Positions 26,066-40,400 of a DNA stretch of 64,000 bases are shown here, one piece after another. The stretch spans positions 372,001 through 436,000 of the forward strand of contig CATKHW010000008.1 of the NCBI GenBank assembly GCA_949752795.1. Reading direction: 5' to 3'. Below the pieces are notes generated by a model that saw only the letters and a list, made by a program, of their open reading frames with translations, was not told the origin of the DNA and searched no databases. The stretch comes from Hyperoodon ampullatus. Its lineage: Eukaryota; Chordata; Mammalia; Artiodactyla; Ziphiidae. Each line of letters begins with the position of its first letter. Position 1 is the first letter of the stretch. Position numbers and translations under genes: made by a program.

Positions 26066-28445
26066 TTCCATAACACTTGTCATCACAATGCCCCATGACG
26101 CTGGTCATCACAATTATCCATGGTCTTCTCATCACAATGCTCCATGATCTTTGTCATCACAATGCTCAATAGACTTATCATCACAATGCTCCCTGACAGT
26201 TGTCATCAGTATGCTCCTTGAACCCTGTCATGACAAGGCTCCATGCATTTTTCATCACAATGATCCATTCCCTTTTCATCACAATGCTCCAAGAACCCTG
26301 TAATCACAATGCTCCATGTCCTTGTCATCACAAAGCTCCATTACGCACGTCAACAGAATGCTCCATTGCCTTCTCATCAAATTGCTCCATGCCCTTGTAA
26401 TCACATTGCTTCAAAACCCCTGTAATCTCAATGCTCCATGCCCCATTTCGTCAGAATGCTCCATGACCCTTTTCATCAAAATGATCCATTACCCCTGACA
26501 TCACAATGTTCCATAACCACTGTCATCAAAATGTTCCATGACACTTTTCATCAATTTGCTCCATGACCCTGTCATCACAACGCTCCCTGCCCTTCTCATC
26601 ACAATACACCACAACCTTGTCATCAAAATGCTCCATGACGTTTGTCATCACAAAGCTCCACGACCCTTGGCATCACAATGCTCCATGCCATTTCATCACA
26701 ATGCTACATGAAACCTCTCATCACATTGCTCCATGTCCTTGTCACCACAATGCTCCATGACGCTTGTCATCACAATGCTCGATACTCTTCTCATCACAAT
26801 GCTCCATGCCCTTGTCATTACAATCCTCCATGACACATGTATCACAGTGTTCCGTGCCCTAGTCATCACAGTGTTCCATGCCGAATCTCATCACAATAAT
26901 ACACGAAATTTTCAAACCAATGTTCCATGCCCTTGTCGTCACAATGCTCCATTACCCCTGTCATAACAATGCTCCATGACACCTGCCATCACAATGTTCC
27001 ACCGCCTTGGCATCCAAGGCTCCATGACCCTTGTCATCATAATGCTCCAAGACCCCTGTAATCACAATGCTCCATGCCCTTGTCATCACAAAGATCCATG
27101 ACACATGCCATCAGAATGCTCCATGGCCTTCTCATCACAATGCTCCATGCCCTTGTCATCACAATGCTCCAAGACCCCTGTAATCACAATGCTCCATGCC
27201 CTTGTCATCACAAAGATCCATGACACATGCCATCAGAATGCTCCATGGCCTTCTCATCACAATGCTCCATGCCCTTGTCATCACAATGCTCCAAGACCCC
27301 TGTAATCACAATGCTCCATGCCCCTATTCATCAGAATGCTCCATGAGACTTGTCATCACAAGGCTCCATGGTCTTCTCATCACACTGCTCCAGGACCTTG
27401 TCATCACAATGTTCCATTCCCTTGTCATCACAATGCTCCTTGACCACTGTCATCACAATACTCCATGAACATTTTCAGGCCAATGCTCCATGACCTTCTC
27501 ATCACAGTGCTCCATGACTCTTCTCATCACAATGCTCCATGACCACTCTCATCACAATGCTCCATGACACCTGTCATCACAGTGCTCCTTGCCCATTGTC
27601 ATTACAGTGATCCATGACGCTCTTCATCATAATTATCCATGGTCTTTTCATCACAATGCTCCACGGTCTTGCTATCACAATTCTCCTTGGCCTGTTCATC
27701 ACAATGCTCCATGTCCCATGCCATTACAATTCTCCACGTCCTTGTCATCACAATGCTTCGTGACACTTCTCATCACAATGTTACATGATCTTGTCATCAC
27801 AATTCTCCATGCACTTGTCATCGCAATGCTCTATGACCCCTGTCATAGCAAGCTCCATGCGCTTGTCATCACAATGCTTCACGACGTTGTCATCAAAATT
27901 CTCAATGGCCCTTGTCATCACAATGCTCCATGCCATTGTCATCACAATGCTCCATGACCCTTGTCATCACAATGTTCCAAGCCCTTGTCATCAAAATGCT
28001 CCATTACCTTTGTCATCAAAATCCTCCATGCACTTGGTATCACAATGCTCCATGCCATTGTCATCACAATGGACAATGACATATGTCATCCCAATGCTCC
28101 CTGACACTTGTCTTCAAAATACGCCATGACCTTGTCATCACAATGTTCAATGCCTTTGTCATCACAATGTGCCATGCCCACTCTCATCACAATAATCCAT
28201 AAATCTTGTCAGAGCAATGCTCCAAGACCCCTGTCATCACAATGCTCCCTGACACCAGTCATCACAATGCTTCATGACCTTTGTCATCACAATAGTCCAT
28301 GACCTCGTCACACAAAGCTCTGTGACCTTTGTCACCACAATGCTCCTTGAAACTTTTATCACAATGCTCTGTGACCCTTGTCATCACAAAGCTCCATGCC
28401 TTTGTCAGCACAATGCTCCGTGACCCTTGTCATCACAATGCTCGA
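26066..28445 (+). repeat. Higher-order block B, copy 2
   Basis: This is the partner of 6,795-9,053. It contains an extra, exact 122 bp tandem duplication of five units (27,061-27,182 and 27,183-27,304) that is single in the partner, near 7,790-7,910. The following stretch, about 27,723-28,387, shows no difference by eye from 8,331-8,995. This indicates either a recent duplication or conversion event, or an assembly artefact. Confidence 0.85.
27061..27304 (+). repeat. 122 bp exact local duplication (five units)
   Basis: Two adjacent copies of a 122 bp run of five minisatellite units share the rare variant GATCCATGACACATGCCATC and appear identical. The related block at 7,804 has only one copy. 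This is a snapshot of growth by whole numbers of units, as expected from slippage or unequal exchange. Confidence 0.85.
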
Positions 28446-28499
28446 TACTATTCTCATCACAATGCTCCATGCCCTTGTCATTACAATCCACCATGATCC

Positions 28500-31400
28500 A
28501 TGTATCAAAGTGTTCCGTGCCCTTGTCATCACAATAATCCATGAAACTTTTCAGACCAATTCTCCATGCCCTTGTCATCACAACGCAACATTACCACTGT
28601 CATAACACTGCTCCATGACACCTGCCCAAACAAGGTTCCACGACATTGTAATCACAAGACTCCATGACAATTTTCATCACAATGCTCCAAGACAATGTAA
28701 TCACAATTGTCCATAACCATGTCTCACAAAGATCCATGACACATGTAATCAGAATGCTCCATGGCCTTCTCATTCACGATGCTCCATACCCTTGTCATCA
28801 CAATGCTCCAAGGCTCCTGTAATGACAATGCTCCGTGCCCCTTTTCATCTCAATGCTCCATGAACCCTGTCATAACAATGCACCATGCCCATCATCAAAA
28901 TGCTTCATACTATTGTCATCACCATGAAATTAAAATGCTCCATGACCTCTGTCATCACAATGCTCCAAACCCTTGTGATAACAATGTTCCATAACACTTG
29001 TCATCACAATGCCCCATGACTCTGGTCATCACAATTATCCATGGTCTTCTCATCACAATGCTCCATGATCTTTGTCATCACAATGATCAATACACTTGTC
29101 ATCACAATGCTGCATGACACTTGTCGTCAGAATGCTCCTTAAACCCTTTCATGACAAGGCTCCATGCATTTTTCATCACAATGATCCATGCCCTTTTCAT
29201 CACAATGCTCCAAGACAACTCTAATCTCAATGCTCCTTGCCCTTGTCATCACAAAGCTCCATTATGCATGTCATTAGAATGCTCCATGGCCTTCTCATCA
29301 CTATACTCCATGACCTTGTCATCTCAATGCTCCAAGACCACTGTCATCATAATGATCCATGCTCCTTTTCATCAGAATACTCCATGAGACTTGTCATCGC
29401 AAGGCTCCATTGTCTTCTCATCACAATGCTCCAGGACCTTGTCCTCACAATGCTCCATTCCCTTGTCATCACAATGCTCCATGACCCCTTTCATAAGAAT
29501 ACTCCAAGAACATTTTCAGCCCAATGCTCCATGAACTTCTCATCACAATGCTCCATTACCCCTATCATTACAATTCTCCATGCTCCTTGAAATCAAAATG
29601 ATCCATGACCTCTGTCATCACAAAGTTCCAAATCATTGGGATCACATTGTTCCATAACACTTGTCTTCACAACACTCCAGGATGCCTGTCATAACAATAC
29701 TGCATGCCATTGTCATCACAATGCTCCATGACCTTTTTCATCACAATGCTCAATACACTTGTCATCACAATGCTCCCTGACACTTGTCGTCAGAATGCTC
29801 CTTGAAACCTGTCATGAAAAGGCTCCATGCCTTTTTCATCACAATGCTCCATGCCCTTTGCATCACAATGCTCCATGCAATTGTCATCACAATACTCCAC
29901 AAGCTTGTAATCAGAATGCTCCATAACACCTGTCATCACAATGCTCCATGACCCCTGCTATCACAATGCTCCATGACACCTGTCATCAAAATGCTCCTTG
30001 CCCCTTGTCATTACAGTGCTCCATGACGCTCCTCATCACAGTTATACATGGCCTTCTCATCACAGTGCTCCACGGTATTGCCATCACGAGGATCCATGAC
30101 ACTTTTCATCACAATGTTACATGATCTTGTCATCACAATTCTCCATGCAATTGTCATCACAATGCTCCATGAACCCTGTCATAGCAAGCTCCATATGTTT
30201 TTTATCACAACGCTTCACAACCTTGTCATCATAATTATCAATTGCCCTTGTCATCACAATACTCCATGCTCTTCTCATCAAAATGCTCCATGACCCTTGT
30301 CATTACAATGCTCCATTACCTTTGTCATCACAATCCTCCATGACAATTGGCATCACAATGCTCCATGCCATTGTCATCACAATGGACCATGACATATGTC
30401 AATAAAACGCTCCCTGACACCTGTCTTCACAATACACTTGACTTTGTCATCACAATTCTCCATGCCCTTGTCATCACAATGTGCCTTGCCGACTGTCATC
30501 AAAATAATCCTTGAAACTTGTCAGACCAATCTTCCATGCCCTTGTCATCACAATGCTCCGTGACACCAGTCATCACAATGCTTCATGACCTTTGTCATCA
30601 CAATGGGCCATGCCCTCATCATCACAAGGCTCACTGACCTTTGTCACCACAGTGCTCCATGAACTTTTCGTCACAATGCTCTGTGAACCTTGTCATCACA
30701 ATGCTCCTTGCCTTTGTCTGCACAATACTCCAGAAGCTTGTCATCAGAATGTTCCATGTCCCTTGTCATCACAATGATCCATGACACCTGTCATCACAAT
30801 TCTCCATGCCACATGTCATTACAGTGCTCGATGACACTCGTCATCAAAATGCTCCATGGTCTTGCCATCACAATGCTTCACGGTCTTGCCATCACAATGC
30901 TCCATGCCCTGGACATCACAGTGCTCCATGTCCGTTGTCATCACAATGCTCCATGACACTTCTCATCACCATGTTACATGCTCTTGTCATCACAATCCTC
31001 CATGCCATTGTCATCACAATGGACCATGACATATGTCATCACCATGCTCCCTGACACCTGTCTTCACAATACTCCATGACCTTGTCATCACAATGATCCA
31101 TGCCCTTGTCATCACAATGCTCCATGCCCTTGTCTTCACAATGCACCATGCCTACACTCGTCACAATAATCCATGAAAGTTGTCACAACAATTCTCCATG
31201 CCCCTATCATCACAGTGCTCCATGCCATTGTCATCAAAATGCACCATGAAGCCTGTCATCACAATGCTCCGTGACTCCAGTCATCACAATGCTTCATGAG
31301 CTTTGACATCACAGTGGTCCATGCCCTCGTCATTAGAAGTCTCTGTCACCTTTGTCACCACAATGCTCCATGAACTTTTCATCACAATGCTCCATGATCA

Positions 31401-34400
31401 TTGTCATAACAAAGCGCCATGCGCTTCTCGGCACAATGCTCCATGACCCATGTCATCACAATGTGTCATGCGCTTGTCATCACAATGCTCCACAACCTTG
31501 TCATCACAGAGCTCCATAAACCTTGTCATCACAATGCACCATGCACTTCTCATCAAAATGCTCTCTCACAACTGATATCACAATGTTCCATCACTAGTCA
31601 TCACTATACTCCCTCACCCTTGTCATCACAATGTTCCATAACCCCTATAATCACAATGCTCCATGCCCTTGTCATCACAAAGCTCCATGATGCATGTCAT
31701 CAGAATGATCCATGGCCTTCTCATCACAATGCTGCATGCCCTTGCCATCACAATTATCCATTACCCCTGTCATCACAATGCTCCATGACCACTGTCCACA
31801 CAGTGCTCCATGACCCCTGACAGCACAATGATCTGGGACACATGTCATCAAAATGCTCCATGACACTTGTCATCACAATGATCCATGCGCTTGTCATCCC
31901 AATTATCCATGACCCCTGTAATCAGAATGTTCCGTGACGCTTGTCATCCCAGTGCTCCATGACCCTTGGCATCACAATACTTCATGCCATTGTCATCACA
32001 ATGCTCCATGAACCCTCTCATCACATTGCTCCATGCGCTTGTCATCACAAAGCTCCATGACGCTTGCCATCACACTGCTCAATGCCATTCTCATCACAAT
32101 GCTGCAGGCCCTTGTCATTACAATGTTCCATAGTCCATGTATCACCGTGTTCCGTGCCCTTGTCATCACAACGCTCCATGCGCACTCTCATCACAATAAT
32201 CCATAAAACTTGTCACATCAATGCTCCATGCACTTGTCATCAAAAGGCTCCATTTCCCGTGTCATAACAATGCTCCATGACCCTTGCAATCACAATGTTC
32301 CACAGCCTCATCATCTCAAGGCTCCATGACCGTTGTCATCACAATTCTCCAAGAACCCTGAAATCGCAATGCTCCATGCACTTGTCATCACAAAGATCCA
32401 TGACCCATATCATCCGAATGCTCCATGACCCAAGTCATCACAATGCTCCATGACCCCTGTCATCACAATGCTCCATGACACCTGTCATCACAATGCTCCA
32501 TGCCCCTTGTCATTACAGTGCTCCATGACTCTCGTCATCACAATTATCCATGGCCTTCTCATCACACTGCTCCCCGGTCTTGCCATCACTATGCTCCATG
32601 CCCTGGTCATCACAATGCTCCATGTCCCTTGTCATCACAATTCTCCACGTCCTGGTCATCACAATACTCCATGACACTTCTCGTCACAATGTTACGTGGT
32701 CTTGTCATCACAATTCTCCATGCATTTTTCATAGCAATGCTCCATGTCCCCTGTCATAGCGAGCTCCATGCGCTTGTCATCACAATGCTTCACGACGTTT
32801 GCATCAAAATTCTCAATTGCCTTTGTCATCACAGTGCTCCATGTCCTTGTCAGCACAATGCTCCATGACCCTTTTCTTCACAATTCTAAAAGAAATTGTC
32901 ATCACAATGCTCCATTACCTTTGTCAGCACAATCTTCCATGACACTTGGCATCACAAGGCTCCATTTCATTTGTAATCACAATCCTCCATGACACTTGGA
33001 ATCACAATGCTCCATGCCATTGTCATCACAATGCACCATGACATATGTCATCATAGTGCTCCCTGACACCAGTCTTCACAATACTACATGACCTTGTCAT
33101 AACTATGTTCCATGCCCTTGTCATCACAATGTGCCCTGTCCACTCTCATAGCAATAATTCATGAAAATTGTCAGACCAATGCTCCATGCCCCTGTCATCA
33201 CAATGCTCCATGCCCTTGTAATCACAATGCTCCAATACCCCTCACATCATAATGCTCCGTGACTGCAGCCATCACTATGCTTTATGAACTTTTTCATCAC
33301 AATGGTTAATTCCCTCGTCATCACAATGCTCTGTGACACTTGTCATCACAATGCCCCATGCCATTGTCAGCACAATGCTCCATGACCCTTGTCATCACAA
33401 TGTTCCATGCGCTTGTCAGCACAATGCTCCAAGACACATGTCATCACAATGTGCCATGCACTTGTCATCACAATGCTCCACAACCTTGTCATCACAATTT
33501 TCCATAAACCTTGTCATCACAATGCTCCATGCACTTCTCATCTAAATGCTCTCTCACCACTGATATCACAGTGTTCCATCACCAGTCATCACAATACTCC
33601 CTCAACACTGTCATCACAATGTTCCATGACCCCTGTCATCAAAATGCTACATGCCCTTATCATCACAATGCTCCATGACCACTGACATCACAATGTTCCA
33701 TAACGCCTGTCATCAAAATATTCCCTGACCCTTTCTATAAAATTGTTCCATGAACCTGTCATCAGAATGCTCCCTGCCCTACTCATCACAATGCACCACG
33801 CCCTTGTCATCAAAATGCTCCATTACATTTGTCATCACAAAGCTCCATGACCCTTGGCATCACAATGCTCCATTCCATTGTCATCACAATGATCCATGAA
33901 ACATCTCATCACAACACTCCATGCACTTGTCCTCCCAAATCTCCATGACACTTGTCATCACAATGCTCGATGCCTTTCTCAACACAATGATCCATGCCTT
34001 GTCATTACAATCCTCCATGACCCATGTATCACCGTGTTCCCTGCCCTTGTCATCACAATGCTCCATTACCCCTGTCATAACAATGCTCCATTACTCCTGC
34101 CATCACAATGTTCCACGGCGTTGTCATCACAAGGCTCCATGAACATTGTCATCACAATGCTCCAAGACCCCTGTAATCACAATGCTCCATACCCCTTTTC
34201 ATCTCAATTCTCCATGAACACTCTCATCAAAATGCACCATGCCAATCATCATAATGCTTCATGCTATTGTCATCACAAAGAAATCAAAATGCTCCATGAC
34301 ATCTGTCATCACAATGCTCCAAACCCTTCTGATCACAATGTTCCATAACACTTGTCATCACAATGCACCATGACGCTCGTCATCAAAATTATCCATGGTC

Positions 34401-37400
34401 TCCTCATCAAAATGCTCCATGACCATTGTCAACACAATGCTCAATACACTTGTCATCACAATGCTCCCTGACAATTGTCTTCAGTATGCTACTTGAAACC
34501 TGTCATGACAAGGCTCTTTGCCTTTTCCTCTCAATTCTCCATGCACTTTTCATCACAATGCTCCAAGACCCCTGTAATCGCAATACTCCATGTGCTTGTC
34601 ATCACAAATCTCCAGGACGCATGTCATCAGAATGCTCCATGGCACTGTCATCACCATGCTCCATGCCCTTGTCATCACAATGCTCCAAGACCCCTCTAAT
34701 CACAATGCTCCATGCACTTGTCATCGCAATGCTCCATGACCCATGTCATAGCAAGCTCCATGCGCTTGTCATAACTATGCTTCACGGCCTTGTCATCAGA
34801 ATTCTCAATGGCCCTTGTCACCACAATGCTCCAAGCGCTTGTCATCACAATGCTCCATTACTTTTGTCATCACAATCCTCCATGACACTTGGCTTCACAA
34901 TGCTCCATGACATTGTCATCACAATGCACCAGGACATATGTCATCACAATACTCCCTGATACCTGTCTTCACAATAATCCATGACCTGGTCATAACAATG
35001 CTCCATGACCTTGTCATCACAATGCGCCATGCACATTTTCATCACAATAATCCATGATACTTCTCAGACCAATGCTCCATGCCCACTGTCATCACAATAA
35101 TCCATGAAACATGTCAGACCAATGTTCCATGCCCCTGTCATCACATTGCTCCATGCCCTTGTAATCACAATGCTCCATGGCCCCTGTCATCACAATGCTC
35201 CGTGACTCCAGTCATCACAATGATTCATGATCCATGTCCTCACAATGGTCCATGCCCTCGTCACACAAGGCTCTGTGATCTTTGTCACCACAGTGCTCCA
35301 TAAAATTTTCATCACAATGCTCTGTGTTCCTTGTCATCACAATGCTCCATGCCTTTGTCAGCACAATGCTCCATGACAATATTCCTCACAATGCTCCATG
35401 CGCTTGTCCGCACAAGGCCCCATGACCTGTGTCATCACAATGCGCCATGCGCTTGTCATCACAATGCTCCACAACCGTGTCATCACAGTGCTCCATAAAA
35501 CTTCTCATCACAATGCTCCATACACTTCACATCAAAATGCTCTCCCACCACTGATATCATAAAGTTCCATCACTAGTCATCACAATACTCCCTCACCCCT
35601 GTCATCACAATGTTCCAGGACCCCTGTCATCAAAATGCTCCATGACCCTTTTCATCATAATCCTCCATGACCCCTGACATCACAGTGTTCCATAACCACG
35701 GTCATAAAAATGTCCCATGAGAATTTTCATCAAATTGCTCCATGACCCTTTCATCACAATGATCCATGCCCTTCTCATACACAGTTCACCACGCGCTTGT
35801 CATCAAAATGCTCCATGACTTTTGTCACCACAAAGCTACATGACCCTTGGCATAACAATGCTCCATGCCCTTGTCATCAAAATGCTCCATAAACACTCTC
35901 ATCACATTTTTCCTTGCCCTTGTCATCACAGGCTCCGTGATTCTCTTCATCACAATGCTCGATGCTCTTCTTAACACAATACTCCATGCCCTTGACATTA
36001 CAATCTGCCATGACCCATGTATCACAGTGTTCCGTGCCCTTGTCGTCACAATGCTCCATGCCCCCTCTCATCACAATAATCCATGAAGCTTTTGAGACCA
36101 ATTCTCCATGCCCTTGTCATCAAAATTCTCCATTACCCCTGTTATAACAATGCTCCATGACACCTGTCATTACAATGTTCCACGGCCTTGTCATCACAAG
36201 GCTCCGTAACCGTTGTCATCACAATGCTCCATGTCCTTGCCATCAAAAAGCTCCATGACGGATGTCATCAGAATGCTCCATGGCCTTCTCATTCACGATG
36301 CTCCATGCCCTTGTCATCACAATTCTCCTAGACCTCTGTAATCACAATGCTCAATGCCCCTTTTCATCTCAATGCTCCATGAACCGTGTCATCACAATGC
36401 ACCATGCCCATCATCATAATGCTTCATGCTATTGTCATCAAAATGAAATAAAAATGCTCCATGACCTCTGTCATCACAATGCTCCAAACCCTTGTGATCA
36501 CAATGTTCCATAACACTTGTCATAACAACGCCCCATGACGCTCATCATCACAAATATCCATGGCCTTTTATTCACAATACTCCATGAGCTTTGTCATCAC
36601 AATGCTCAATACACTTGTCATCACAATGCTCGCTGACACTTGTCATCAGTATGCTCCTTGAACCCTGTCATGACAATGCTCCATGAATTTTGCATCACAA
36701 TGATCCATGACCTTTTCATCACAATGCTCTGTGACCCTTGTCATCGCAATGCACCATGCCTTTGTCAGCACAATGATCCATGACACTTGTCATCACAATG
36801 CTCCATGTGCTTTTCAGCACAATGCTCCTTGAGCCATGTCATCACAATGCACCATGCGCTTGTCATCACAATGCTCCACATCCTTGTCATCACAATGCTC
36901 CATAAACCTTGTCATCACAATGCTCCATGCACTTCTCATCAAAATGCTCTTTTACCACTGATATCACAATGTTCCATCACTAGTCATCACAATACTCCCT
37001 CACCACTCTCATCACAATGTTCCATGACCACTATCATCACTATGCTACATGCACTTATCATCAAAATGCTCCATGACCAATGACATCACAATGCTCCATA
37101 AACCCTGTCATCAAAATGCTCCATTACCATTTTCAGCACAATGCTCCATGACCCCTGACTTCACAATTTTCCATATCTACTCTCATCAAATTATTCCATG
37201 ACATTTTCTCCAAATTCCTCCATTACCCTGTTAGCACAATGCTCCCTGCCATTCTCATCACAACGCACCACGACCTTGTCATCAAAATGCTCCATGACCT
37301 TCGTCATCACAAAACTCCATGACAGTTGGCATCACAATGCTCCAAGCCATTGTCATCACAATGCTCCATGAAGCCTCTCATCATATTGCTCCATGCCCTT

Positions 37401-40400
37401 GTCACCACAATGCTCCATGACGCTTGTCATCACAATGCTCGATGCACTTCTCATCACAATGCTCCATGCACTTGTCATTACAGTCCTCCATGACCCATGT
37501 ATCAAAGTGTTCTGTGCCCTTGTCATCACAATGCTCCATGCCCACTATGATCACAATAATCGATGAAACATTTCAGACCAATGCTCCATGCCCTTGTCAT
37601 CACAATGCTCCATTACCCCTGTCATAACAAGGCTCCATGACACCTGCCTTCACAAGTTTCCACGGCCTTGTCATCACAAGACTCCATGACGCTTGTCATC
37701 ACAATGCTCCAAACACTGTAATCACAATTCTGCATACATTTGTCATCACAAAGCTCCATGAGGCTTGTCATCAGAATGCTCCATGGCCTTCTCATTCAAG
37801 ATGCTACATTCCCTTGTGATCACAATGGTCCAAGACACCTGTAATCACAATGCTCCATGACACTTTTCATCTCAATGCTCCATAAACCGTGTCATCACAA
37901 TGCACCATGCCCATCATCATAATGCTTCATGCTATTGTCATCAAAATGAAATCAATATGCTCCATGACCTCTGTCATCACAATGCTCAAAACCCTTGTGA
38001 TCACAATGATCCATAACACTTGTCATCACAACGCCCAATGATGCTCATCATCACAGTTATCCTTGGGCTTCTATTCACAGTACTCCATTACCTTTGTCAT
38101 CACAGTGCTCAATACACTTGTCATCACAATGCTCCCTGACACTTGTCGTCAGTATGCTCCTTGAACCCTGTCATGACAAGGCTCCATGCATTTTTCAACA
38201 CAATGATCCACACCCTTTTCCTCACAATGCTCCAAGACCCCTGGAATCACAATGCTCCATGCCATTGTCATCACAAAGCTTCATGACACATGTCTTCAGA
38301 ATGATCCATGGCCTTCTCATCACCATGCTCCATGCCCTTTTCATCACAATGCTCCATTCCCATGTCATCAAAATACCCCATGACCCCTGTCATCACAATA
38401 CTCCATGAACATTTTCAGCCCAATGCTCCATGACCTTCTCATCACAATGCCCCATGAACCCTGTCATCACAATGTTCCATGACCCCTCTCATCACAATGC
38501 ACCGTGACTCCAGTCATCACAATGCTTCATGACCTTTGTCATCTCAATGGTCCATGCCTTTGACACAAAAGGCTCTGTGACCTTTGTCACCACAATGCTC
38601 CATGAACTTTTCATCACAATACTCTGTGACCCTTGTAATCAAAATGCACCATGCCTTTGTCAGCACAGTGCTCCATGACCCATGTCATCACAGTGCGCCA
38701 TGCACTTGTCATCACAAATCTCCATGAGGCTTGTCATCACAACGCTCGATGCACTTCTCATCACAATGCTCCATGACCTTGTCACTACAATCCTGCATGA
38801 TCTAGGTATCACAGTGTTCTGTGCCCTTTTCATTACAATCCTCCATGCCCTTGTCATCACAATGCTCCATGACCCTTGTCATCACGGTGCCCAAACCCTT
38901 GTTATCAAAATGCTCCATTACCTTTTTCATCACAATCCACCATGACCATTGGCATCACAATGCTCCATGCCATTGTCATCACAATGGACCATGACATATG
39001 TCATCACTATGCTCCCTGACACCTGTCTTCACAATACTCCATGACCTTGTCATCACAATGCTCCATGCCCTTGTCATCACAATGAGCCATGCCCATTGTC
39101 ATCACAATACTCCATGAAACATGTCAGACCAAATTTCCATGGCCCTGTCATCACAGTTCTCTATGCCCAACTCATCACAATGCTCCATGAACCCTGTCAT
39201 CACAATGCTCCGTGACTCCAGTCATCACAATGCTTTATGACATTTGTCATCACAATGTTCCATGCCCACGTCACACAAGGCTCTGTGACCTTTGTCACCA
39301 CAATGCTCCATGTTCTTGTCATCACAATGTGCCATGCCCACTGTCATCAAAATAATCCATGAAACTTGTCAAAACAATGTTCCATGCCCCTGTCATCACA
39401 GTGCTCCATGCCCTTGTCATCACAATGCTCCAAGACCCTTGTCATCACGATGCTCTAAACCCTTGTCATCAAAATGCTCCATTACGTTTGTCATCACAAT
39501 CCTCCATGACACTTGGCATCACAATGCTCCATGCAATTGTCATCGCAATGGACCATGACATATTTCATCAAAATGCTCCCTGACACCTGTCTTCACAATA
39601 ATCCCTGACCTTGTCATCACAATGCGTCATGCCCACTCTCATCACAATAATCCATGAAACTTGTCAGACCAAAGTTCCATGCCCCTGTCATCACAATGCT
39701 CCATGCCTTTGTCATCACAATGCTCCATAACCCCTGTCATAACAATGCTCCATGATCCCTGCCATCACAATGTTCCACGGCCTTATCATCCAAGGCTCCA
39801 TGACCCTTGTCATAACAGTGCTCCAAGACCCCTGTAATCACAGTGCTCCATGCCCTTGTCATCACAATGATCCATGGCGCATGTCATCAGAATGCTCCAT
39901 GGACTTATCATCACAATGTTCCATGCCCTTGTCATCACAATGCTCCAAGACCCCTGTAATCACAGTGCTCCATGCCCCTTTTTATCTCAATGCTCCATGA
40001 TCCGTGTCATCACAATGCACCAGGCCATCACAATGAAATCAAAACGCTCCATGACATCTGTCATCACAATGCTAAAAACCCTTGTGATCACAATGTTCCA
40101 TAACACTTGTCATCACAATGCCCCATGACACTCCTCATCACAATTATGAATGGTTTAATCATCACAATGCTCCATGACCTTTGTCACCACAATGCTCAAT
40201 ACACTTATCACCACAAAGCTCCCTGACAGTTGTCATCAGTATGCTCCTTGAAGCCTGTCATGACAAGGCTCCATGCAATTTTCATCACAATGATCCATGC
40301 CCTTTTCATCACAATGCTCCAAGACTCCTCTAATCACAATGCTCCATGTCCTTGTCATCACAAAGCTCCATGACGCATGTCATCAGAATGCTCCATGGCC

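Noticed and set aside
34426..34959. 177-codon open frame on the + strand inside the array, and many others of 60-150 codons rich in His, Met, Leu and Ser
   Set aside because: They are by-products of the repeat. The 24 bp units keep the frame and the 25 bp units shift it, so each frame yields its own repeated peptide (MLHALVIT, CHHNAP or SSQCSM types). No common start, no splice structure and no protein family.
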